Below are positions 1 to 5,189 of a stretch of 11,679 nt of DNA, piece after piece. Under the pieces are notes generated by a model, which was not told the DNA's origin, did no database searches, and saw only the letters and a list, made by a program, of their open reading frames with translations. This stretch comes from Moraxellaceae bacterium UBA2477 (GTDB lineage: Bacteria > Pseudomonadota > Gammaproteobacteria > Pseudomonadales > Moraxellaceae), in the NCBI GenBank assembly GCA_002342025.1, contig DDPD01000041.1, forward strand, positions 1 through 11,679, read 5' to 3'. A program made the position numbers and the translations under genes. How positions within the stretch are numbered: position 1 is the stretch's first letter; every line of letters begins with the position of its first letter.

Positions 1-440
1 ACGCTGGACACTTCGGCCCAGCCATCGGTGGCAACCCAGCCATCTTTGGCATCAATCCCGACAATGACTCGGCCTGGGAATGCCTTACAAGCATCCCGTA
101 CGAAGCTCGGCTCTTTCACGGCTTTGGTACCGAGAATCACGTACGACACGCCGGCACGAACATAGGCTTCGATGGTTTCCAGCGAGCGGATGCCGCCGCC
201 GATCTGCACCGGCAGCTGCGGCCAGCGCGTAGCGATGGCGCGAACGATTTCACCATTCACTGGCTCGCCAGCGAAGGCGCCGTTGAGGTCGACTAAATGC
301 AGACGCCGTGCGCCCTGCTCAACCCATTGTGCTGCCACGCCAATGGGGTCATCCGAAAATACGGTGTCGTCTTCCATGCGGCCTTGCTTGAGGCGAACGC
401 AGGCACCGTCTTTCAGGTCAATGGCGGGGATGATCAGCAT
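1..440 (-). CDS. hisA: HisA, 5'-ProFAR isomerase (partial, N-terminal 146 residues)
   Basis: This enzyme isomerises ProFAR to PRFAR, the Amadori rearrangement step of cytosolic histidine biosynthesis. The visible part begins MLIIPAIDLKDGACVRLKQG, the usual start of the (beta/alpha)8 barrel. The two general acid/base aspartates expected in HisA are present, Asp8 in IPAID and Asp130 in VGIDAKDG. A phosphate-binding GGGIRS loop lies near residues 81-86. The reading frame is open to the window edge, so the C-terminal 100 or so residues are missing only because the window ends. The ATG follows a GGAGA ribosome-binding site with a 6-base spacer. It shares one base with the hisH stop (TGATG), which implies translational coupling. 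Identification is secure. hisF probably follows to the left, outside the window; that is an expectation from gene order in relatives. Confidence 0.97.
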   Translation of the reverse strand, partial: MLIIPAIDLKDGACVRLKQGRMEDDTVFSDDPIGVAAQWVEQGARRLHLVDLNGAFAGEPVNGEIVRAIATRWPQLPVQIGGGIRSLETIEAYVRAGVSYVILGTKAVKEPSFVRDACKAFPGRVIVGIDAKDGWVATDGWAEVSS

Positions 441-1072
441 CAGGGTCTCCAGTTGAGAAAGTTGTGCAGCAGGCGCAGGCCGTCTTTCGCGCTTTTTTCC
501 GGGTGGAATTGCACGGCAAAGAGGTTGCCCTCGGCGATGGCGCAGGAAAACGGCAGACCGTACTCGCACTCGCCGGCGCTCAGCTCGGGACGCTCAGGAA
601 CGCAGTAATAGCTGTGCACGAAATAGAAGCGCGAGCCGTCGGCAATGCCGTCCCAGAGCGCGTGTTGCTGCGACTGACGGACATTGTTCCAGCCCATGTG
701 CGGCACTTTAAGGCGCTGCTCGCGCACCGCCGGCACATCGTTGAAAAACCGCACGCTGCCCGGATAGATGCCGAGGCCGTCGACGCCGCTATTTTCATCC
801 GAGCGACCGAGCAGGGCCTGCATGCCGACACAGATGCCGAGCAGCGGCTTCTGCTGCACCAGCTCGCGCACCACGCTGTCGATGCCATGACGCTGCATCT
901 CCGCCATGCAGTCGCGCATGGCGCCCTGACCGGGCAGCACGATGCGATCGGCCGCGCGAATCACCGCCGGATCATCCGTTACCGTGACGCGGGATGCGCC
1001 CACCTGCTCCAGCGCTTTCGCGACGGAGTGCAGGTTGCCCATGCCGTAATCGAGAACGGCTACTGAGGTCAC
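440..1072 (-). CDS. hisH: HisH, glutamine amidotransferase subunit of imidazole glycerol phosphate synthase
   Basis: HisH hydrolyses glutamine and channels ammonia to HisF, which cyclises PRFAR to IGP and AICAR. The 210-residue protein is a full-length class I (triad) amidotransferase. The nucleophile is Cys81 in GICVGMQ, and the partner residues are His190 and Glu192 in QFHPEKS. The oxyanion-strand motif is LPGQGAM at about 46-52, and the PHMGWN motif lies at 124-129. The start codon is GTG. It is chosen because the protein then begins (V/M)TSVAVLDYGMGN, the same distance from the conserved DYGMGN as in other HisH proteins. A purine-rich AAGAG lies about 9 bases upstream. The gene sits 22 bases downstream of hisB and overlaps the hisA start by one base, so the three genes form an operon. 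Confidence 0.98.
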   Translation of the reverse strand: MTSVAVLDYGMGNLHSVAKALEQVGASRVTVTDDPAVIRAADRIVLPGQGAMRDCMAEMQRHGIDSVVRELVQQKPLLGICVGMQALLGRSDENSGVDGLGIYPGSVRFFNDVPAVREQRLKVPHMGWNNVRQSQQHALWDGIADGSRFYFVHSYYCVPERPELSAGECEYGLPFSCAIAEGNLFAVQFHPEKSAKDGLRLLHNFLNWRP

Positions 1073-1094
1073 AGCGCGACGCTCTTAAAAAACA

Positions 1095-1688
1095 TCACAG
1101 CGAGCCTTTGGTCGACGGCATCTGGCCGGCCATGCGCGGGTCGACCTCAACGGCCATGCGCAGTGCGCGACCGAAGGCCTTGAACAGCGTCTCGGCCTGA
1201 TGGTGCGAATTGCGACCGCGCAGGTTGTCGAGGTGCAGCGTGACGTTGGCGTGATTCACGAAGCCCTGGAAGAATTCGTAGAACAGGTCCACGTCGAACT
1301 GACCGATGTGGCTGCGCGTGAACTCGCAGTGCATCTCCAGACCGGGACGGCCAGACAGGTCGATGACCACGCGCGACAGCGCCTCGTCCAGCGGCACATA
1401 GGCGTGGCCGTAACGACGGATACCGGTCTTGTCGCCGACCGCTTGTGCGAAGGCCTGACCTAGCGTGATGCCGCAGTCCTCTGCACTGTGGTGATCATCA
1501 ATGTGGTGATCGCCCTCGCAGACCAGCGTGATGTCGATGAGGCCGTGACGCACGACTTGATCCAACATGTGATCGAGAAAGGCCATGCCGGTACGCAGGT
1601 CGCCCTGGCCGGTACCGTCAAGATTCACGGCGGCGCGAATCTTTGTTTCCTTCGTATTACGAACCACTTCCGCGCTGCGTGCGGTCAT
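1095..1688 (-). CDS. hisB: HisB, imidazoleglycerol-phosphate dehydratase (monofunctional)
   Basis: This enzyme dehydrates IGP to imidazole acetol phosphate. The 197-residue protein has the dehydratase domain only, without the N-terminal histidinol-phosphatase domain of the enteric bifunctional HisB. The two metal-binding repeats are visible: DHHSAED (His66, His67, Glu70) and SHHQAET (His162, His163, Glu166). The C-terminus MAGQMPSTKGSL is typical of the family. An ATG four codons further upstream (1700) is also in frame. I prefer 1688 because a GGGG ribosome-binding site lies 6 bases before it, and because the resulting N-terminus (MTARSAEVVRNTKETKI) has the same length as Pseudomonas-type HisB. 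A consensus -10 box lies upstream at 1732-1737. The gene heads hisB-hisH-hisA and is divergent from the gene at 1789. Confidence 0.97.
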   Translation of the reverse strand: MTARSAEVVRNTKETKIRAAVNLDGTGQGDLRTGMAFLDHMLDQVVRHGLIDITLVCEGDHHIDDHHSAEDCGITLGQAFAQAVGDKTGIRRYGHAYVPLDEALSRVVIDLSGRPGLEMHCEFTRSHIGQFDVDLFYEFFQGFVNHANVTLHLDNLRGRNSHHQAETLFKAFGRALRMAVEVDPRMAGQMPSTKGSL

Positions 1689-1731
1689 GCTGAACCCCAT
1701 CGGCTTGTCGCCGGCTGTATTGGAAGCGGCG

Positions 1732-1737
1732 ATTATA
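1732..1737 (-). promoter_or_regulatory. Candidate -10 box for hisBHA
   Basis: Read on the minus strand this is a perfect TATAAT, 43 bases upstream of the preferred hisB start. No good -35 hexamer stands 15-19 bases further upstream; the best there are poor matches such as ACCTAG or TACCTA. The promoter call therefore rests on the -10 element and its position in the divergent gap. No leader peptide with a histidine run or attenuator was seen in the short leader. Confidence 0.4.
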
Positions 1738-1788
1738 GCCGCACTGGGGCCGACCTAGGTACACTCCGGTGATTACTCAGGAGTCATC

Positions 1789-2109
1789 ATGCCAGTTATA
1801 ACCCGTGCTCACGCCCTGCCCCTAGATGCTGACTTGCAGCAACGCATGCAAAAATTCGAACCGGAAGTGCCTTTACTCCCGTTGGATAGCGGCGCCACGC
1901 TCTATATCGGCTGGTTCAACGATAAGCCAGTGGCAGGTGCTTGGGCCTGTGGCGATACGCAAGGACGGCAATTACTGTACTTTGGGATTCACCCCGCCAC
2001 ACGTGGGCGCGGCGTGTTACAGCGACTGGCCCATGATATGCGCGAGCTCGAGAATGCATCGGGTCGGCGTGTGTTGTCGGCGCAAGATTATTCAGCGCTG
2101 GATAGCTGA
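1789..2109 (+). CDS. Small GNAT-fold protein, PanZ/PanM-like
   Basis: This 106-residue protein shows the core of a GNAT acetyl-CoA-binding domain. There is a beta strand LYIGWFNDKPVAGAWA (about 38-53), then LLYFGIHPATRGRGVLQRLA (about 62-81). In the second segment the R-G-R-G-V-L stretch matches the pyrophosphate-binding loop (R/Q-x-x-G-x-G/A) and the following helix. The pattern 'F-N-D-K-x-x-G-A' followed by 'H-P-x-T-R-x-R-G-V' recalls the short PanZ/PanM family. In enterobacteria those proteins sense acetyl-CoA and promote maturation of aspartate decarboxylase PanD. The acetyltransferase-type fold is well supported. The PanZ assignment is a resemblance only, and no pan gene is nearby. The start is firm: CAGGAG lies 5 bases before the ATG. 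At 106 residues it is short for a GNAT enzyme, and it may be a binding rather than a catalytic domain. It is divergent from hisB and 62 bases ahead of the tRNA gene. Confidence 0.7.
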   Translation: MPVITRAHALPLDADLQQRMQKFEPEVPLLPLDSGATLYIGWFNDKPVAGAWACGDTQGRQLLYFGIHPATRGRGVLQRLAHDMRELENASGRRVLSAQDYSALDS

Positions 2110-2128
2110 CAAATTTACTGAAAAGTCG

Positions 2129-2156
2129 TTGTGGACAGGCCGGCGCTGGTTACAAT
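2129..2156 (+). promoter_or_regulatory. Promoter of tRNA-Gly, inside a 9-bp inverted repeat
   Basis: A -35 box TTGTGG (2129-2134) is followed by a 16-base spacer and a -10 box TACAAT (2151-2156, five of six consensus bases). The expected start near 2163 leaves a leader of about 9 bases before the mature tRNA. The segment after the -10 is GC-rich, as is common in stable-RNA promoters under stringent control. A perfect inverted repeat, CAGGCCGGC (2136-2144) and GCCGGCCTG (2157-2165), flanks the -10 element. Confidence 0.6.
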
Positions 2157-2171
2157 GCCGGCCTGCGTTAC

Positions 2172-2245
2172 GCGGGCGTCGTATAATGGTAATACCCTAG
2201 CTTCCCAAGCTAGAGCCGTGGGTTCGATTCCCATCGCCCGCTCCA
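2172..2245 (+). tRNA. tRNA-Gly, anticodon CCC
   Basis: This is a complete 74-base cloverleaf with encoded CCA. The acceptor arms are GCGGGCG (2172-2178) and CGCCCGC (2235-2241), pairing over seven bases, with T as discriminator and CCA at 2243-2245. The anticodon stem CTAGC/GCTAG (2197-2201, 2209-2213) encloses the loop TTCCCAA, giving anticodon CCC at 2204-2206, which reads GGG codons. The T arm has GTGGG/CCCAT around TTCGATT. The sequence closely resembles E. coli tRNA-Gly(CCC). A short run of five T (2248-2252) follows directly and may assist termination. The next gene converges on it from the other strand, 26 bases away. No integrase or attachment-site duplication is visible, so the tRNA shows no sign of being used as an integration site here. 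Confidence 0.98.
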
Positions 2246-2271
2246 ACTTTTTCGTTGAATCCTAGACCCTC

Positions 2272-3153
2272 TTAGGCTGCCGCACGATGCATCGCATCAG
2301 CTGCCAGCATCGGATCGCCCGTCGCCACAAACGCATCCAACCATGCACGGTAGTTGTGTACGGTAGGAATGTGATTCGGGTGAAAGCCCGGCTTGTAATA
2401 GCTGCCGATCATGGGCAAGAGCCGTCCCAAAACGCCTTTGCGTGGGCCAACTAACCAAGGCAGGCCCTTGGCATACATCGTCAGGCGTTCACGCGTGGAG
2501 TAGCCATCCATCTTCAACATATGCCACGGTGCAATCACGGTGTAGAGACTGAAGGCTAAAGTGGCGTGAGTCATGGCCGTGACGCGAAGGCCATAGCGGA
2601 CATTCGCCACTTTCTGCATCACATCAAAGGCCACAGCTTTGTGCTCCATTTCTTCAATGGCATGCCAAGCAAACATGGCGCGCACCCGCGAGTCGGCGCC
2701 TTCCAGCATGTCTTTTTCAGCAAAAAACAAATCCGCCATCATGGCGGTGAAATGTTCTAAGGCCGCCGTCATGGCGATGTTGTATTCAGCAGAAAATGTT
2801 TGAAGGCGATTTTCCGTGACCTCTTTGGTCTGGCGCGTGAAAGCATCAATGGCGATGCCCTGGCGACGCAGGCGCTCGTTATAACTGGTGTGGACTTGCC
2901 CATGCTGACCTTCCTGCATGGTGAAGTCCTTAACGGCTTGCAGCAGCACGGGGTCCGTGATGCGGTCACGGAAAGCTCGCACGGCAGAAATGAAATACCG
3001 CTCACCATCCGGAAAGGTCGACTGTACGGCATCGAAAACGCGTGTTTTGAAGGCATCACCTGCCATCCAGTAGCGCGGAATGTCATCGGCATCTAACTGA
3101 AAGTCTAGGTTCTTACGAACAACGATGTCTTCTTGGTATTCGGGCTTTGCCAT
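2272..3153 (-). CDS. 'Metal-dependent hydrolase' family protein (PF10118/COG3687 type) with ferritin-like diiron motifs
   Basis: This 293-residue soluble protein resembles the family annotated as predicted metal-dependent hydrolases, whose biochemical function I do not know to be established. Acidic and His residues are spaced as in a four-helix diiron protein: Glu51 (DGERYF), Glu81-x-x-His84 (EGQH), Glu133 (ALEHFT) and Glu168-x-x-His171 (EEMEHK). That is two copies of E...ExxH, as in ferritin-like oxidases. The ATG at 3153 is chosen because AGGAG lies 8 bases upstream and the protein then begins MAKPEYQEDIVVRK. The frame stays open upstream to 3297, but that extension would overlap the araC-type gene and has no good start. 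The gene is divergent from the AraC-family regulator and faces the tandem repeat at 3212-3250, so it is the likely target of that regulator. Family membership is strong; activity is unknown. Confidence 0.9.
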   Translation of the reverse strand: MAKPEYQEDIVVRKNLDFQLDADDIPRYWMAGDAFKTRVFDAVQSTFPDGERYFISAVRAFRDRITDPVLLQAVKDFTMQEGQHGQVHTSYNERLRRQGIAIDAFTRQTKEVTENRLQTFSAEYNIAMTAALEHFTAMMADLFFAEKDMLEGADSRVRAMFAWHAIEEMEHKAVAFDVMQKVANVRYGLRVTAMTHATLAFSLYTVIAPWHMLKMDGYSTRERLTMYAKGLPWLVGPRKGVLGRLLPMIGSYYKPGFHPNHIPTVHNYRAWLDAFVATGDPMLAADAMHRAAA

Positions 3154-3211
3154 GATGAGTGCTCCTAAGCCATTGGGCTGGAAAGCATGGTATGGCTCAC
3201 GGGGATATGTT

Positions 3212-3250
3212 ATGGATAAATACGCGACAAGAATGGATAAAAAGACGACA
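3212..3250 (+). promoter_or_regulatory. Tandem 21-bp-period repeat, probable AraC-type operator
   Basis: Two direct copies, ATGGATAAATACGCGACA (3212-3229) and ATGGATAAAAAGACGACA (3233-3250), agree at 15 of 18 positions and start exactly 21 bases apart. AraC/XylS regulators classically bind two direct half-sites about two helical turns apart, so both spacing and location suit the regulator starting at 3253. The second copy ends 3 bases before that start codon and covers its ribosome-binding region, which could allow self-repression. On the minus strand a TTGTCG (3225-3230) lies between the copies and could be a weak -35 for the gene starting at 3153. The repeat is seen; the binding is inferred. 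Confidence 0.6.
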
Positions 3251-3252
3251 GC

Positions 3253-4296
3253 ATGGCGAATGAGATTGGGTTGCACTTTGTCAGTATTCTGACGCAAGCA
3301 GCTGCACGCAGTGGCAGTGATTTGCGTGCGGTATTGGTTGCGCTAAACATGGGGGTGCATACCCGCGAGGGACGCGCCGAGCGCTTTCCGCTCAATATTC
3401 TGGTGACGTTGTTTGAACAGCTAGAGGCAAGGTCAAGCAAGCAGCGCTTTGTGTTTGCGCTAGCAGACGCGTTTAATTTTGATGATCAGCCGGCAATTTC
3501 TGCACTACTTGCGAGTGCTCATGATCTTCGGCAGCTGCTGCAACTTCTACATTGGGTACCTGAAGTACTGCATCCGGATTTCGCCTTTACTGAAGCGGAA
3601 ACGCAAGGCTATATGTATATTCGCCCCACCGTTCAGTCAGTGGATCCTCGTTTAAAGGATCATCCCTTATTAATTGAATTGATGTCCGCGGTAACTCTGC
3701 GGTTAGCCAAACGCATTGCGCCGAACTTACCCTTAGTGGAGCGCATTCATTTTGCTCATGCTCCCGCTGGCGAGACGGCGGTGTATGAGGCCTACTTTGG
3801 GTGCCCGGTTATTTTTAACGCCAACGAAAACGTGCTGATAGGCCATGTGAGTCAATTTGAACAGCCCTTGCCTGGCAGCCTGCCACAGGCCTTCGAGCGC
3901 GCTGAGGAAACAGTGCGAGTGAAAATCTTGGGGAATGGGATTAGCCAAACGGTACACATGCAGGCGGCACAATTATTACAACAGCGATTGTCCTTACTCA
4001 GTGAAGGCTTGCCCGGACTATCGGCGGCCATGCAGTGTCATCCCCGACGACTACAGCGTGAATTGCAGGCGGCGGGTACAAGCTATGCGGCATTACTTTC
4101 GCAGGCGCGCTATGAGCGTGCGACGGTCATGCTGCGAGACCCCGCATTGGACATTGAAAGTATTGCGCTGAAATTGGGTTTTAATGAGCGGCGCAGCTTC
4201 ACATTGGCGTTCAAGCGCTGGCAGGGCATGACGCCTGCTCAGTACCGACAACAGCAGAAGCCAATGAAAGCAGGAGCGCGTTATGACGAGCGCTAA
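3253..4296 (+). CDS. AraC-family transcriptional regulator
   Basis: This is a 347-residue DNA-binding regulator. Residues about 20-205 form an N-terminal ligand-sensing domain of the type annotated 'arabinose-binding domain of AraC regulators', with the characteristic tract YFGCPVIFNANENVLIG (181-197). Residues about 250-335 form the C-terminal double helix-turn-helix. The first helix pair is around LSAAMQCHPRRLQREL (256-271). The second is DIESIALKLGFNERRSFTLAFKRW (300-323), followed by the hallmark GMTPAQYR (325-332). The ligand cannot be read from sequence. The start is the first possible ATG after an in-frame TAA at 3238-3240; the ribosome-binding site is weak and overlaps the tandem repeat. 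The gene is divergent from the diiron protein, its probable target, and overlaps the phosphoesterase gene by 14 bases. Confidence 0.93.
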   Translation: MANEIGLHFVSILTQAAARSGSDLRAVLVALNMGVHTREGRAERFPLNILVTLFEQLEARSSKQRFVFALADAFNFDDQPAISALLASAHDLRQLLQLLHWVPEVLHPDFAFTEAETQGYMYIRPTVQSVDPRLKDHPLLIELMSAVTLRLAKRIAPNLPLVERIHFAHAPAGETAVYEAYFGCPVIFNANENVLIGHVSQFEQPLPGSLPQAFERAEETVRVKILGNGISQTVHMQAAQLLQQRLSLLSEGLPGLSAAMQCHPRRLQRELQAAGTSYAALLSQARYERATVMLRDPALDIESIALKLGFNERRSFTLAFKRWQGMTPAQYRQQQKPMKAGARYDER

Positions 4297-4975
4297 AATT
4301 TGGTTCTGTGGCGATACGCACGGAGGCTTCGGTCATCTGATTGATGCCGTGCGGGCTCAGCGGCCATCAGCCATTATTTTGCTCGGGGATATTCAGACGG
4401 ATTTGCCCTTGCATCTTCAACTAGCCGAGCTGAATGCGCTGACCCAGGTTTGGTTTATCCACGGTAATCACGATACCGGCAGCGTGACTCACTACGACAA
4501 CTTATTCACTGGGCCTTGGGCCGATCGTAATTTGCACGGTCGCGTGGTTGAGATTGCTGGGCACCGTGTTGCCGGACTTGGCGGCGTCTTTCGCGGCCAA
4601 GTATGGTTTCCGCCGACTCCTTGGCGCTTCGTTAGTGAAGCAGCTTTGTTGGCCGCTTTGCCCGAGCGTGATCACTGGCGTAACGGCCTGCCGCTCAAGC
4701 ATCGCAGCACCATTTTTCCATTAGCCTTGGCTCAGTTGGCTACACACCGTGCGGATATTTTGGTGACGCATGAGGCGCCCAGCGCACATCCACACGGTTT
4801 CTCAGCGCTGGATGAGCTCGCGCAACACTTAGGTGTGAAAGCTAGTTTTCATGGTCATCACCATGACAGTCGCGACTATCGTGCCGACTGGCCTCGTTTA
4901 GGCTTTCAGGCCTTTGGTGTGGGCTTTAGGGGTATTTGCGACGAGCAGGGAAATTATGTGCGCGTAGGCGATTAG
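4283..4975 (+). CDS. Calcineurin-like metallophosphoesterase
   Basis: This is a 230-residue dinuclear-metal phosphoesterase with all family motifs in order: GDTHGG (Asp11, His13), LLGDI (Asp36), GNHD (Asn62, His63, Asp64), VTHEAPS (His163) and GHHH (His192, His194). The substrate cannot be read from sequence; the family includes protein phosphatases, nucleotidases and cyclic-nucleotide phosphodiesterases. No signal peptide is seen, so it is probably cytosolic. The ATG follows AGGAG with a 7-base spacer and lies inside the end of the AraC-family gene (14-base overlap, different frame). The two are therefore co-transcribed and perhaps coupled, but a functional link to the regulator or the diiron protein is unproven. 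The stop lies 10 bases from the convergent Feo-linked gene. Confidence 0.9.
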   Translation: MTSAKIWFCGDTHGGFGHLIDAVRAQRPSAIILLGDIQTDLPLHLQLAELNALTQVWFIHGNHDTGSVTHYDNLFTGPWADRNLHGRVVEIAGHRVAGLGGVFRGQVWFPPTPWRFVSEAALLAALPERDHWRNGLPLKHRSTIFPLALAQLATHRADILVTHEAPSAHPHGFSALDELAQHLGVKASFHGHHHDSRDYRADWPRLGFQAFGVGFRGICDEQGNYVRVGD

Positions 4976-4990
4976 CCTAATGACATTAGG
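4976..4990. repeat. Perfect 7-1-7 palindrome between convergent genes
   Basis: CCTAATG (4976-4982), a central A, then CATTAGG (4984-4990). It spans the whole 10-base gap between the stop of the phosphoesterase gene (4975) and the stop of the Cys-rich gene (4986-4988), and includes that stop codon. A 6-bp hairpin with a 3-base loop could form in either transcript, but no T run follows on either strand. A rho-independent terminator is therefore not convincing. Confidence 0.4.
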
Positions 4991-5189
4991 ACGGCTTACG
5001 CCATTGCACAGGTTGTTCGGCGCTTTCGGTAGGCGTACATGCCCCACAGGTGTTACAGCCACTGCCGCAGCCCGCATTTGAGAAAGAACCGTTAGGACGA
5101 TTGGGAGTGAACAGAGTCAGTACGCGCCACAGGCTCCAAGCCAGTAGGCAAGCCACAATTAACCACTGAATGACCACGTTAGCGCTCAT
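4986..5189 (-). CDS. Small Cys-rich membrane protein coupled to feoB
   Basis: This is a 67-residue protein beginning MSANVVIQWLIVACLLAWSLW. One hydrophobic membrane segment covers about residues 4-27, followed by a short Gly/Asn/Pro linker. A compact cysteine cluster follows, Cys41-x3-Cys45-x2-Cys48-x2-Cys51 (CGSGCNTCGAC), then a polar tail. It resembles the small 'FeoB-associated Cys-rich membrane protein' types that occupy the third position in many feo operons, where FeoC sits in enterics. The start is chosen because its ATG overlaps the feoB stop as ATGA, the same arrangement as feoA-feoB. A longer in-frame ORF reaching 5375 is only the feoB sequence in another frame. The cluster could bind iron or an Fe-S centre, or act in redox, but none of this is shown. 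Confidence 0.78.
   Translation of the reverse strand: MSANVVIQWLIVACLLAWSLWRVLTLFTPNRPNGSFSNAGCGSGCNTCGACTPTESAEQPVQWRKPS

Noticed and set aside
464..1066. 200-codon open frame antisense to hisH
   Set aside because: hisH is unmistakable on the other strand; the antisense product has no recognisable domain and is His/Ala/Arg-rich, as expected from reading GC-rich coding DNA backwards.
2182..2187. Perfect TATAAT on the plus strand as a promoter
   Set aside because: It is the D-arm of the tRNA gene and has no -35 partner at the right distance.
1826..2200. 124-codon plus-strand frame overlapping the GNAT gene and the tRNA, considered as evidence of a frameshift
   Set aside because: It runs into the tRNA, lacks a ribosome-binding site, and the GNAT frame is coherent to its own stop.
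2261..2276. CCTA...TAGG as a terminator between the tRNA and the convergent gene
   Set aside because: The stem is only 4 bp with no following T run on the plus strand.
3154..3297. N-terminal extension of the diiron protein to 3297
   Set aside because: It would overlap the AraC-type gene and cross the operator repeat, and the internal ATG at 3153 has a strong AGGAG site.
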